A stretch of DNA of 64,000 nucleotides from assembly GCA_019359515.1 (NCBI GenBank), contig JAHHHC010000009.1, positions 62,001-126,000 of the forward strand, in the 5' to 3' direction. Under the pieces are notes generated by a model. That model saw nothing but the letters and a program-made list of their open reading frames with translations, was not told the origin of the DNA and searched no databases. Positions 7,986 through 17,339 of the stretch are shown in pieces. Source of the DNA: Desmonostoc vinosum HA7617-LM4. GTDB taxonomy: Bacteria > Cyanobacteriota > Cyanobacteriia > Cyanobacteriales > Nostocaceae. Every line of letters begins with the position of its first letter. The stretch's first letter is position 1. Position numbers and translations under genes: made by a program.

Positions 7986-9746
7986 TCACTTAGATCTACG
8001 TTTAAAGTTTTTTTCTGGTAATGAAACGCTACCAATACCTTGTAGAATACCACGACCGATTAAACCTAAACCCCGACCGATAACTTGAGTGAGTATGAAA
8101 ACAATACCGTTACCTAAAAAGGCTACTAGTGATTTTAAACGAGGTGCGATCGCATCTCTAAATTCCAATAACAAAGTTACAAATAGAGGAATACCTGATA
8201 GTTGTGCTAATTCTCGATTTCGAGGCGCATAAACTGAAGTTTTCGCAATTCCACGAGGGATAATTACGAATAATTCATAGCGACTTTCAAAAATTGCTTG
8301 GGCTTCTTTTATATTGTTATTTAAACGATACTTCCATGACAAATTATTGCGAAATTTTTCAATTTCACGGGTTGAAATTAATTGGCGTCCATAAAAATTT
8401 TGCTTAATCACTTCTACATCTGCAAAAGAATTTAGTAATGGCTGGGCTACACCGTTTGCTATTTGAATCAACAAATTCTCTAAAATCATTAATGCTTGTG
8501 ATTTAGCTTCAGGACTAAAAGCTGGATAAGACGAGTTATCAATGTTGATTTCTGTATAGAATAGTAGATAAGAAATTAACTCAACAACTAGCGGAACTTT
8601 ATTGAGAATTTCTGTTTGGACAATCTCTACATTTTGCAGCAAAAAATTGACAATTTCTATACTTTGATCGCCAACTTTGACTCGATAAAACTTACCATAA
8701 AAATCTGTAACTGCGGCTCGCCATAAATCACGTAACAAGGTCGTTTTTAAATCATGTAGTTGATTAATCTCAACTTGAGAAACGCGCATCTCATCCAGTT
8801 GTTGAGCTAGCTTTTGTAGAACTAGATAAAGTAATTCTCTTTTTTTATCTTCCCGAAAAATATCTATTTCTAAAGGGGTGTCTGTAACATTTTGTAAAGC
8901 AAACTGGAGTTTAGTAACGCAAGATGAGAATAAAGCAGATTGTAGCGCCTTGGGATGATGTAGAGGTGGTAGAGTTTGCGTTTGTTGCGAGTTTAATGGG
9001 GCAATACTATTACTTAGATCAGGAATAGGAGGGGGTACAACTTGGATAAATTGCCTTTGTTCTTCCTGTCTTTCTTGTGGCAAAACTAACAACCTATTGA
9101 CTAACCAACGCGCTGCTAGCAATTCTCGCCGCTGACCGGCTAAAATAGCCCGGTCTAGTATTGGTAATCCAGGTACACGCAACTGTGCTGTTACTGCCTC
9201 TAAAGTGGCGTCAATGTAACCAATTCCCGACAAACGTAGGTTATTTCGCACCCTGGTTAATGGTAGAGGGGAGTGCTGAGTGGCGAGTGATAAGATATTT
9301 TCGCTGCTTTCTTCCCTGGTGCGGAACCAATGAGAACCACCATCGGCAATTTCTTGGATAGCGGTGACTAATTCAGCAATGGGTGTACCTTTGAGACAGT
9401 AGCCATTCACACCAACAGCCTTAGCTGCCACAAGTAGTCCTTGGTCTTGAACAGAACTCAAAAGTAAGATTGGTAAGTTAGGGTATAAATTTCGTAGTTG
9501 CTGACAAAATGCCAATCCTAGCTGCTGATGGAGGCTAGAGCGACCATTACCTAATTCTAAAATTACTAGACTGACTTCGTTGGGGTCTTGGTTGGCAATT
9601 TCTGCTAAAATCTGCAAGGCAGCAGTATCAGTTTCTACCTCGGCTATCACTTGCAAGTTAGGAATTGTTTCTAAAGTTATCCGAAGTCCTATGCGGAAAA
9701 TAGGATCTTGATCGATTAATAATAATTTCAGAGGGCGATCGCTCAT
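7986..9746 (-). CDS. Atypical receiver domain fused to DUF3685 (Ycf55-like)
   Basis: 586 residues. Residues 5-130 form a CheY-like receiver: LLLIDQDPIFRIGLR gives the acidic pair (D12, D14) and GYCLKG the conserved lysine. The phosphoacceptor position is glutamate (E64 in SLVILELG) instead of aspartate, so normal phosphorylation is unlikely. Residues ~270-560 match DUF3685, the Ycf55-like domain also encoded in red algal plastids. The C-terminus is basic and hydrophobic and may touch the membrane. There is no DNA-binding domain. Function unknown. Confidence 0.85.
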   Translation of the reverse strand: MSDRPLKLLLIDQDPIFRIGLRITLETIPNLQVIAEVETDTAALQILAEIANQDPNEVSLVILELGNGRSSLHQQLGLAFCQQLRNLYPNLPILLLSSVQDQGLLVAAKAVGVNGYCLKGTPIAELVTAIQEIADGGSHWFRTREESSENILSLATQHSPLPLTRVRNNLRLSGIGYIDATLEAVTAQLRVPGLPILDRAILAGQRRELLAARWLVNRLLVLPQERQEEQRQFIQVVPPPIPDLSNSIAPLNSQQTQTLPPLHHPKALQSALFSSCVTKLQFALQNVTDTPLEIDIFREDKKRELLYLVLQKLAQQLDEMRVSQVEINQLHDLKTTLLRDLWRAAVTDFYGKFYRVKVGDQSIEIVNFLLQNVEIVQTEILNKVPLVVELISYLLFYTEINIDNSSYPAFSPEAKSQALMILENLLIQIANGVAQPLLNSFADVEVIKQNFYGRQLISTREIEKFRNNLSWKYRLNNNIKEAQAIFESRYELFVIIPRGIAKTSVYAPRNRELAQLSGIPLFVTLLLEFRDAIAPRLKSLVAFLGNGIVFILTQVIGRGLGLIGRGILQGIGSVSLPEKNFKRRSK

Positions 9747-10089
9747 AGTCTACTCAAATGCACAAACACTGTTTTTCTTAGCCAAAAAGCAGTTGTGATA
9801 CCATCAAGATTTATGCAAGTGTCAAAGCTGTCTAGGGTTTAGAGTAACTTACATCTTGACTTTTGATCCTGATGCTTGACTTTTATCACATCAGGCATAT
9901 GTGCCAGTTGCGTCATTCCTTACTAAGCTTAGTCCTCCTCATTGTTACCTGTTTTCGCTAACTAAATAAAAGGAAACAGGGAACAGGCAACGGGCAACAA
10001 GACAAATGAACCGCTGTTCCCTGTTCCCGCCCCAAAGGGGCTTTATAAATTATCATCACTGCTACAGGCAGCCTTGAACGTGTAACTAA
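9747..10089. promoter_or_regulatory. Divergent intergenic region with hairpins
   Basis: Holds the 5' regions of two divergent genes. GGGAACAG (9979-9986) pairs with CTGTTCCC (10014-10021, repeated at 10021-10028). A G+C-rich hairpin GCCCCAAAGGGGC (10029-10041) followed by TTTATAAAT resembles a terminator 48 nt before the NTPase start, so it may attenuate that gene. No other gene seen. Confidence 0.4.
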
Positions 10090-13000
10090 ATGAACTTCAG
10101 TATCCGGCATTGGTTGGCAGAACGCTATATTGAAATCAATCAAATCAAAGGATTTTCAGCCGGACAATTGGCAGGTATTGCCTACCGTATTGTTCAGGAT
10201 ATGGAAGTCAAAAGTCTTGTACCTTTTGATATCTGTACGTTAGTAGAAGTTTTAGAAATGCCGTTAAGTATTGTTTTGACAGAAATTGATGTCATGACTC
10301 AATTAACGGGAAACCTATTACGTAGCTTCAGCCAAAAGAAACCTCTAAAACGTAATGAAGGTACATGGCTAGCGTTTCAAATTGCTTATCTAAAAGCTTT
10401 ACAAGAAGTTTTAGCCCAAGAAGAAAGCTTGCAAAAACCTTGGTTAGACTTAGCAAAGATACCCAACCAATCACGAGTACTTCAAGAACAGATAGGCAAG
10501 TTTACCCTGCAAGATAGTCAACTGCAAGGGTTATTAAAAACTCTTAGCCCAGGTAAATTAACTGACACTCAAGCCGAACAAGCTTTGTCTTTGGTGGCAG
10601 ACTCGCTACTAGTGCAACAGCTTAACAACGCTGCTGTGGCTTGGCTAGTCGCCAATGGTACAGAAGAACCTGAAGCTAAATTGCTCATACAGCGTTTATC
10701 ACACTCACTTCCAGGTAACATCCTCCTAGTTGTGACTGAAAATGCCGCTGCTTTAGCCCAATTACAAAAATTTGTGCGGTTGGGCGTCTCGTTTTCTTCT
10801 AGTGTCACAACTTCCGAAACTGGATTATCAGCAACACCTTCTGGTTCTACTGTAGGTGAGAAAATCGACCTGTATCGAGAATATTACCGAGCCAGTTTAA
10901 TCCAAAACCTTAGTATGCCTTTGTTCATGGAATCCTTTGCCCTTAAGGATATCTATGTACCACTCACAGGTTTACCAAAAGAAGAAAGTAGTCTGGAACA
11001 AGAGAGAAAAATCGCCAAGTCGGTTGATTTGCGGGAATGGGTACAACAGCAGCTAGCCGATTTAGAAACTATTGCTGTCATTGAATCAGAACCGGGTTAT
11101 GGAAAAACTAGTTTTTGCCAAATTTGGGCAGCACAAGTAGCGCAAGAACTCTACCCTACTTGGATGCCAATATTGATTAGGCTACGAGATATTACATACG
11201 GTAAAACTCTAGCCCAAACTCTGAATTCTGCTTTTCCTTTGAATTCGCATACCAACCTGGCAACTTGGCTAGAACAAGATCATCCTCGATGTCTGTTATT
11301 ACTGGATGGTTTGGATGAACTGCCCCCCTCTCGTCATGGTACAAGAGAAAAGATAATTTTTATACAGCAGTTGCTGCATTTTCAGTCTCAACGTCGGCAC
11401 AAGATTGTGTTAACGAGTCGGTTAATGACGTTACAAGAAATTATCCCAGAATTGCCGTTGCTATTACGACGAATCACTATCCAACCTTTGGAGGTAGGTG
11501 AATTTAAGCAATGGTTTCAGCAGTGGGCAACAGTCCAATCATTGCCTATCGCCCAAAGCTTTTTTACATTCTTAAAACAGGCAGGATTATTTAATCACAA
11601 ATCTAATTTACCAGAGCTTTCAGTCCTGATTCGCCAGCCTTTGATGCTGTATTTGTTGGGCATTTTACACCGCGATGGACTATTAGATAATGAAATATTG
11701 CTGTTTGCTAACACTCAACAAACTAACAGTACTCCTCTTGTGTGGGAGATTTACGATCGCTTGAATCGTTGGTTAGTGGGTTATCCCTCAACTAGCGGCA
11801 TCAAAACAACGCTCTTACGCTCAGGCTCCGCTCATATCCACCGTACACCAGAAGCGATCGCTAATTTACTCGCTGGTCGCCATCCTCAAGATTTACTTGA
11901 ACAGATGCAAGCGATCGCTCTCAAAATCTTACACTCACAACGCCATCAACTCAACCAACCTACAGAATCAAACGTAGACTCATTACCTACTTTCTACTTC
12001 AAAAATCCTCACAAACAAAAAACATTACCCCACTCCCCATTCCCCACTGAATTCTCTCACCCCAAACTAGGGAAATATTTCTGTGCCAAAGCTGTTGCTA
12101 TGCAATTGCAACTATTAACTCAAAGCCAAGAAGACGCTTACGGTACGTTCAAATTCATCCTCGACTCTCCCAGCAGCGTAGCTCAGCATCTCTACAATTT
12201 ACTTGGTTACGGTATTCTTAGCCCAGAAATTGAAGAACTTGTGCTTGAGGGGTTGCGACGGGAACAAAAGCACAAGTTTTCGTTTGAAGTTTTATTTCAA
12301 CGTCTGTTGTTTTTCTGGCGTGCTTACTGTCAAAGTCGTTGGTTAGATGAAGGCGTCGCCCACAAAGCTTTAACTTATTTTCAATCTCTACAAAATCCCG
12401 TTAATATCGAGCAGGTAAATGCTGCGGTGGGGATGAACGTGTTTCTGTTGCTTTGTGCCTGCCATCGAGAAGTCAAAGTCCCTTTTTGGCCTTGTGGCAA
12501 CCCAGCCAGTTTAACAGAATTCCATCCAGAAGCATTGAGTGCGTTGATTGGTAGAACAACAGTTTTGCACAAGAATGCTTTTGCGATGCGAATGCGTTCA
12601 AAATCCCTCGCTGGAATCAACCTCTGTGGAGTTTCTTTGTTACAAGTAGGGTTAAATCGGGTAAATCTTGAGCAGGCAAACTTATCCAATGCGGAGTTGA
12701 TGGGTGCAAATCTAGCCGGTGCAAATCTCCAACAGGCAAACCTTGCAGGCGCAAACCTGCACCAGGCAAATCTCACAGGCGCAAACTTACAACAGGCAAA
12801 TCTCACAGGCGCAAACCTACACCAAGCAAACTTGATGGGAGTAAACCTCAACTTGGCCAATCTCACCAATGCTTGCCTATTTGAAGCTATTCTCGCAGAA
12901 GTTGACCAAGAATTTGCGATCGCCAATGGAGCTTTGTTTTCTCTAGAACAATTTCAAAATCTTCAGCATCTGCCACCGCCTCTGTCGAATATGTTCAAAA

Positions 13001-13158
13001 CGATGCAAAAAACCGATGTTAACTGGAAGGGAACTTCTGAGATGAGATTAATTGAAAGCGCTGAAGGAGTACCAGTTTTGCCGCTAGATTTAGATGATGG
13101 TGCTGACGATGAGACAGTTTTTGGCAATCACTCTACTGATAATATAAATAGATATTAG
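10090..13158 (+). CDS. NACHT NTPase with C-terminal pentapeptide repeats
   Basis: 1022 residues. An N-terminal ~300-residue helical region of unknown type is followed by a STAND/NACHT NTPase: Walker A EPGYGKTSF near residue 337, Walker B LLLLDGLDELPP near 401-412 and the sensor VLTSRL shortly after. A helical region follows, then pentapeptide repeats of ANLxxANLxGANLxQ type (residues ~860-930) and an acidic tail. NACHT proteins are ATP-driven switches; in bacteria some act in antiphage defence, others in signalling. Cytoplasmic. A CACTCCCCATTCCCCA repeat is embedded at ~12030. The Ser/Thr kinase gene follows after 12 nt, suggesting cotranscription. Confidence 0.85.
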   Translation: MNFSIRHWLAERYIEINQIKGFSAGQLAGIAYRIVQDMEVKSLVPFDICTLVEVLEMPLSIVLTEIDVMTQLTGNLLRSFSQKKPLKRNEGTWLAFQIAYLKALQEVLAQEESLQKPWLDLAKIPNQSRVLQEQIGKFTLQDSQLQGLLKTLSPGKLTDTQAEQALSLVADSLLVQQLNNAAVAWLVANGTEEPEAKLLIQRLSHSLPGNILLVVTENAAALAQLQKFVRLGVSFSSSVTTSETGLSATPSGSTVGEKIDLYREYYRASLIQNLSMPLFMESFALKDIYVPLTGLPKEESSLEQERKIAKSVDLREWVQQQLADLETIAVIESEPGYGKTSFCQIWAAQVAQELYPTWMPILIRLRDITYGKTLAQTLNSAFPLNSHTNLATWLEQDHPRCLLLLDGLDELPPSRHGTREKIIFIQQLLHFQSQRRHKIVLTSRLMTLQEIIPELPLLLRRITIQPLEVGEFKQWFQQWATVQSLPIAQSFFTFLKQAGLFNHKSNLPELSVLIRQPLMLYLLGILHRDGLLDNEILLFANTQQTNSTPLVWEIYDRLNRWLVGYPSTSGIKTTLLRSGSAHIHRTPEAIANLLAGRHPQDLLEQMQAIALKILHSQRHQLNQPTESNVDSLPTFYFKNPHKQKTLPHSPFPTEFSHPKLGKYFCAKAVAMQLQLLTQSQEDAYGTFKFILDSPSSVAQHLYNLLGYGILSPEIEELVLEGLRREQKHKFSFEVLFQRLLFFWRAYCQSRWLDEGVAHKALTYFQSLQNPVNIEQVNAAVGMNVFLLLCACHREVKVPFWPCGNPASLTEFHPEALSALIGRTTVLHKNAFAMRMRSKSLAGINLCGVSLLQVGLNRVNLEQANLSNAELMGANLAGANLQQANLAGANLHQANLTGANLQQANLTGANLHQANLMGVNLNLANLTNACLFEAILAEVDQEFAIANGALFSLEQFQNLQHLPPPLSNMFKTMQKTDVNWKGTSEMRLIESAEGVPVLPLDLDDGADDETVFGNHSTDNINRY

Positions 13159-13170
13159 ACTAATGAAAGA

Positions 13171-14616
13171 ATGAGCTACTGCATTAATCCTAGTTGCCCA
13201 AAGCCACAAAATAGCGGCAATTTTATCTTTTGCCAAACTTGTGGTTCGGAAATGCTTCTACAGGGATGCTATAGAGTTACACATTTACTAAGTAATCCCA
13301 ATAAGCCAAGTGGTTTTGGAACTATTTACGAAGTAGAAGACGCTAGTACTAAGAAAATATTAAAAATTTTACATAATACCCATCCAAAAGCTGTAGAACT
13401 GTTTCAACAAGAAGCAGAAGTTTTAAGTCGTTTGCAGCATCCAGGCATTCCCACCATTGAAAATGATGGATACTTTACTTATTTTCCTAGAAATAGTCAA
13501 AACCCTCTCCATTGTCTAGTTATGGAAAAAATTGAGGGGTTGAATTTAGAAGAATATCTCATAGAACTGAGATTTCAACCTATCCCGGAACGTACAGCAA
13601 GACGATGGTTGAAACAACTAATAGAAATATTACAAGCAATACATCAACAGCAATACTTTCATCGGGATATAAAACCACCCAATATTATGCTCAAACCCGA
13701 TGGACAATTAGCATTAATTGATTTTGGAACAGCACGGGAAGTTACGCAAACATTCATGCAAAAATTGCAAGGACAGCAAGTAACTGGTATTATTTCCCCA
13801 GGTTACACCCCAACTGAACAAATTCACGGTAAAGCAGTACCCCAATCAGATTTTTTTGCTTTGGGACGTACTTTTGTTTATTTATTAACAGGGAAGCAAC
13901 CAAGTGATTTTTCTGAAGATGCACGTACAGGAGAATTAATTTGGCGAGGTAGTGCTAATATTTCACCAAAATTTGCAGATTTGATTAATTACTTGATGGC
14001 TCCTTTTCCGGGTAATAGACCTCAAAATACTCAAGAGATTTTACAAAAAATAGTAGAATTAAATCCAAATTTGCAGACACCAGAGTATGTTTTGAAAAAC
14101 TCATCGTCTACTAATACACAAGTAAACCAGGTAGGAATCAATCGGGATACATGGACAATAATTAGTTCAACTAATCAGATACTTTGGAAGCGTATTTTAG
14201 CTTACTTAATTGACTTATTCTTGGTAGGTGTTTGGATAGGTATTTGCTTTGGTGTGGCAACGTTATTTTATACAATTAGATATGATTTTTACTACTTGAC
14301 ATCTGGTTATTATGCTATATTAATGCTTTTGTTTTTTATAATGATTATTGGAGTTTGGCTCTACTTTGCTTTATCTGAATCATCATCTCAGCAAGCTACT
14401 ATAGGGAAAAAGAAAGTTAAAATTATTGTGACTAATTTGCAAGGAAATCGAATTACTTTTTGGCAAGCAACTTGGAGACTTTTATTGAAAGTACTTTTTA
14501 CTTTTTTATCTATTATCTATGTAATCGGCTTAATTGATTTTATATTTGCATTATCCCGTCAAGATAAGCGTTCTTTACATGATATACTTTCTCGTACTAT
14601 GGTTGTAAATAAGTGA
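13171..14616 (+). CDS. Ser/Thr protein kinase with zinc ribbon and RDD membrane domain
   Basis: 481 residues. The N-terminus has two Cys pairs (CINPSC and CQTC) forming a zinc-ribbon-like motif. The eukaryotic-type kinase domain spans about 30-300 with HRDIKPPNIM (catalytic loop), DFGTAREV (metal binding) and an activation region ending SPGYTPTEQ. The glycine loop is short (SGFGTIYEV). The C-terminal ~140 residues hold three or four hydrophobic segments of the RDD family with KIIVTNLQG and SLHDILSRT, anchoring the kinase in the membrane. Placed 12 nt after the NACHT gene, it is likely in the same transcript; whether it phosphorylates the NTPase is unknown. Confidence 0.88.
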   Translation: MSYCINPSCPKPQNSGNFIFCQTCGSEMLLQGCYRVTHLLSNPNKPSGFGTIYEVEDASTKKILKILHNTHPKAVELFQQEAEVLSRLQHPGIPTIENDGYFTYFPRNSQNPLHCLVMEKIEGLNLEEYLIELRFQPIPERTARRWLKQLIEILQAIHQQQYFHRDIKPPNIMLKPDGQLALIDFGTAREVTQTFMQKLQGQQVTGIISPGYTPTEQIHGKAVPQSDFFALGRTFVYLLTGKQPSDFSEDARTGELIWRGSANISPKFADLINYLMAPFPGNRPQNTQEILQKIVELNPNLQTPEYVLKNSSSTNTQVNQVGINRDTWTIISSTNQILWKRILAYLIDLFLVGVWIGICFGVATLFYTIRYDFYYLTSGYYAILMLLFFIMIIGVWLYFALSESSSQQATIGKKKVKIIVTNLQGNRITFWQATWRLLLKVLFTFLSIIYVIGLIDFIFALSRQDKRSLHDILSRTMVVNK

Positions 14617-14625
14617 TACAGACAT

Positions 14626-14700
14626 TTAAGCATCAACTTGTAACCAATTCTCTAAACTTAATCCTTCTACTCTCTGCAAATCAGAATCATTAGAAACTTC
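14626..14700 (-). pseudogene. Remnant of a VapC-type PIN toxin C-terminus
   Basis: On the minus strand, overlapping the stop of the 98-residue gene, one frame reads SNDSDLQRVEGLSLENWLQ and ends in TAA at 14626. This resembles the end of VapC PIN ribonucleases (a D-x-x-R-V-x-G-L-x-x-E-N-W pattern). The rest of the toxin is missing, so it is a decayed fragment at best. Confidence 0.4.
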
Positions 14701-14986
14701 CTTTCACTGCCTCATCAAAAATTTTGATTTGTTCTGGAGTCAAATCGTTGAGCGTTCCTGAGACTGCTTCTAAAACTAAAAGTTTGTCAATTCTACGTGT
14801 TAATTCATCATCAGAAATGGCTCTAAATTCTTCAGGTAGAAACTTCCCAAAAAGATTAACCAAGTGTTTAATCCTTTCTTGTTTGTTTAATCTCACTGTG
14901 TACAAGCTACTACCTTTAAATAAATTCTTCACAATTGGTGAGAGGCGGTTTGTAAGTTCTTGAGTATAGTTAGAAACTTCTTGCAT
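14690..14986 (-). CDS. Small protein of unknown function, possibly antitoxin-like
   Basis: 98 residues, mostly helical and charged, with a conserved-looking core (HLVNLFGKFLPEEFRAISDD, then LTPEQIKIFDEAVKG). I recall similar short proteins in other cyanobacteria but no assigned function. A VapC-like remnant overlaps its 3' end, so it may be the surviving partner of a broken toxin-antitoxin or adjacent-gene pair. No DNA-binding motif is obvious. It is downstream of, and on the same strand as, the Fur-family gene. Confidence 0.6.
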   Translation of the reverse strand: MQEVSNYTQELTNRLSPIVKNLFKGSSLYTVRLNKQERIKHLVNLFGKFLPEEFRAISDDELTRRIDKLLVLEAVSGTLNDLTPEQIKIFDEAVKGSF

Positions 14987-15001
14987 AAACTTATCCTTAG
15001 T

Positions 15002-15085
15002 TTACTGTTGTGCAAGCTTCCCTATCCGCTTTCGCATCTCGGTTTCCAATTCTTCTGGAGTAGTTACTGCCACACGTCCCGCCAT
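15002..15085 (-). CDS. Possible 27-residue peptide, MAGRVAVTTPEELETEMRKR
   Basis: A short frame between the Fur-family gene (4 nt away) and the 98-residue gene (15 nt away). The composition is protein-like (an amphipathic, charged helix), yet it is too short to place. It may be the start of a truncated gene or a leader peptide. Confidence 0.25.
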   Translation of the reverse strand: MAGRVAVTTPEELETEMRKRIGKLAQQ

Positions 15086-15089
15086 TACT

Positions 15090-15530
15090 TTATTGCGGGT
15101 TGCGATAGCCGTAAAAATTAATACTGTATTCAGTAATCCGCACTCCTGTTTGTTCTTCAACTCGGCGGATAAAGTCTTCTGGTAGTTCTATATGAATATC
15201 AAGAATTTGGTTGGTATCTAAACAGTTAACGTGACTGTGTGAATCGCTGATATTGCCATATAAACGTCCGTCACAACGTTCAATACACTCAATGATGCCT
15301 TGAGTAGACAAAGCTTCTAAATTTTGATATACAGAAGTATGACCGATTTCTTTACCTTCCTGATTCAGGCGATCATAAATTTCCCTAGCAGAAAGGTGTT
15401 CATTGGCTTGCCAAAGTAGTTCTAGAATAAAGCGGCGCTGACGGCTGACACGCATACCTAACACTTGACACCGCTCAAGAGCATCTTCTAGAGAACGAAT
15501 TGGTTTTGTGGAAGTTGCTTGTTTTTGCAT
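15090..15530 (-). CDS. perR: Fur-family peroxide-responsive regulator (PerR/FurC-like)
   Basis: 146 residues. An N-terminal winged helix (RVSRQRRFILELLWQ to GHTSVYQNLEALSTQGII) is followed by a dimerisation/metal domain with the histidine-rich HSHVNC. The usual pair of CxxC structural-zinc motifs is lacking, as in the Anabaena FurC/PerR protein, which it closely resembles from memory; the Zur and FurA paralogues differ. PerR-type proteins repress peroxide defence genes until their metal site is oxidised. No target box was identified in its own upstream region, although autoregulation is common. Confidence 0.85.
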   Translation of the reverse strand: MQKQATSTKPIRSLEDALERCQVLGMRVSRQRRFILELLWQANEHLSAREIYDRLNQEGKEIGHTSVYQNLEALSTQGIIECIERCDGRLYGNISDSHSHVNCLDTNQILDIHIELPEDFIRRVEEQTGVRITEYSINFYGYRNPQ

Positions 15531-15928
15531 ATGACAATTTGTTAACCGTTGGGATAATTTTCCCTGATCAAAGTTTGCTAGCTATCTTGTATATGCAAGG
15601 CTATTACACACGGCTGCTTTACCTACAATTTGGTTCTTGCTTTTGATGCTGCGAAATTACAGGTCACGGTAATGATTTTTTTGCTGCTTGCAGACTGCCT
15701 TCTTACACCCTAATCTAAAACAAACTCATTACAACTTTAACTTAAAATTAATCTAAATGTCCACTTTGAGGCGGGTGCTAGGTCTTTTTCTCGTTTCCAA
15801 ACTGGAAATCACAAAATTTGTTATTGATCTGGGATTAATTAGTTTCAACAAACTGTAATAAATCACACAACAGAGAATGAGTATACCTCTTTCCCGACTC
15901 CTCATTTTCAAAAGTAGATATAGCGTTA
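15531..15928. promoter_or_regulatory. Divergent intergenic region between the Fur-family gene and crr6
   Basis: 398 bp, A+T-rich, without a protein-like frame. It must hold both divergent promoters. I did not find a convincing Fur-type inverted repeat by eye or any RNA gene. Confidence 0.4.
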
Positions 15929-16471
15929 ATGCCAGAAAGCTGCTACTGTAAACAATCGATCATACAGTTGAGCATAAAGAAAGTGACTGCTGAGTCAACA
16001 ACAATTGCGATCGCACTCAATAATGACTCCATTAACAATCTGGATCTGTCGCCTGCATCAACGGTGATTGAACAACTGCTGCAAGAAGGTACACTTACAT
16101 CCCATGAACAGCAGTTGCGCTTTAAGATCAATTACGATTTGGAACCTAGCGATCCTCGTGAGCTTTCAGAAATTCCAGAAGTGCGATTATGGTTTGTTCG
16201 TCTAGATGCCAAATATCCCTGGTTGCCATTTTTACTAGATTGGAAAGTTGGTGAATTTGCTCGTTACACCGCCATGCTTGTACCACATCAGTTTAGTTCC
16301 CAAGATGGCATTCAGTATAATCCTGAAGCCTTAGAAATATTTTTGATGCATAAAATATTTATCTTGGGTGATTGGTTAAAACAGCAAGATATCCCCAGCT
16401 TATCGCGCCTGAAATCCATGGCACAAATGCTGGGTTATGAATTAGAAGATGCTTTCTTTGAGATGTTTTAA
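15929..16471 (+). CDS. crr6: CRR6-family NdhI maturation factor
   Basis: 180 residues of the cyanobacterial/plant CRR6 family (formerly DUF1817), which helps assemble the NdhI subunit of the photosynthetic NDH-1 complex. Supporting stretches are LSPASTVIEQLLQ, VRLWFVRLDAKYPWLPFLLDW and the acidic C-terminus GYELEDAFFEMF. The first ~18 residues look atypical; a GTG at 15983 starting VTAESTTIAIALNN would fit the family better. Cytoplasmic. Confidence 0.85.
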   Translation: MPESCYCKQSIIQLSIKKVTAESTTIAIALNNDSINNLDLSPASTVIEQLLQEGTLTSHEQQLRFKINYDLEPSDPRELSEIPEVRLWFVRLDAKYPWLPFLLDWKVGEFARYTAMLVPHQFSSQDGIQYNPEALEIFLMHKIFILGDWLKQQDIPSLSRLKSMAQMLGYELEDAFFEMF

Positions 16472-16514
16472 CTCATTTCAAAGAGAACAGGGAACAGTGC
16501 GAAAATCCCAGCAA

Positions 16515-17339
16515 TTACTTAGGAGTAATTTCCGGTGAAGGTGCGGGGGATGCAGCTGCTACTTTACTGATTCCATCTTTGTACTGAGCGGGTGCTAGAG
16601 CTAAGGCTGTATCAAATAATGGTTTAGCTTCAGTAACTTTGCCTTGGTTTTTCAAAAGCATCGCCTTTGCTAAAACCGGGCGAAAGTCCTTGGGGTCTTT
16701 ATTAATTGCTTGGTCGTATGCAGAGAAAGCTTGAGTATAGCGTTTCTGGAAAGCATAAACATTACCCAACAGCGTTTGTACAGCAACTGTATCCACGCTG
16801 CCCGGCTGAATTTTATTTACTTGGGGAGCTTTGGCAAGAGTATCTTGTAACAAGCCAATGGCTGCCTCTGGACGTTGCTGGCTTTCTAAAAGAGCTACCA
16901 TTCCTCGCAAAGCGTTTAAATCACCCGGTTTAGTTGCCAAAATCGAGCGATAAGCTTGAGCTGCTCCTTCCTTATCACCAATTTGCTGTTTTGCTTGTGC
17001 TAGTAACACAGAATACTCGGACTCTTCAGGATTCAGCTTCGCTAGCTTTTCTAACGGTTCAATTACTGCTTGAAAATCAGCTGGTTTGATATCCTCTTTT
17101 CTTTTTTGACTCAGTAAAGTCAACCGTGCTTTTAATAGACCTTTGAGTGCGGTTTGATTTTCTGGTTCCCTTTGCAAAACTATTTCTAAACCTCGAACTT
17201 CGTCTTCCAGTTTCGAGTTTTGCTGTGGTGCCGACTGATTGGGTGAACCAAATAAGGGAATTACTGAAACCCCGACAAAAGCGAGAACTGCCAGAGCCAA
17301 CACGACCTTAACTATCCAGCGATTGCGTGGTTGAGACAC
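16515..17339 (-). CDS. Membrane-anchored tetratricopeptide repeat protein
   Basis: 274 residues. One N-terminal helix (~9-30, VVLALAVLAFVGVSVIPLF) anchors the protein with the rest outside the cytoplasm or in the lumen. At least four or five TPR units follow, such as LEKLAKLNPEESEYSVLLAQ, and YTQAFSAYDQAINKDPKDFR. The tail is Ala/Pro-rich. TPRs bind protein partners; none is indicated here. Conserved in cyanobacteria as far as I recall, but without a specific function. Confidence 0.8.
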   Translation of the reverse strand: MSQPRNRWIVKVVLALAVLAFVGVSVIPLFGSPNQSAPQQNSKLEDEVRGLEIVLQREPENQTALKGLLKARLTLLSQKRKEDIKPADFQAVIEPLEKLAKLNPEESEYSVLLAQAKQQIGDKEGAAQAYRSILATKPGDLNALRGMVALLESQQRPEAAIGLLQDTLAKAPQVNKIQPGSVDTVAVQTLLGNVYAFQKRYTQAFSAYDQAINKDPKDFRPVLAKAMLLKNQGKVTEAKPLFDTALALAPAQYKDGISKVAAASPAPSPEITPK

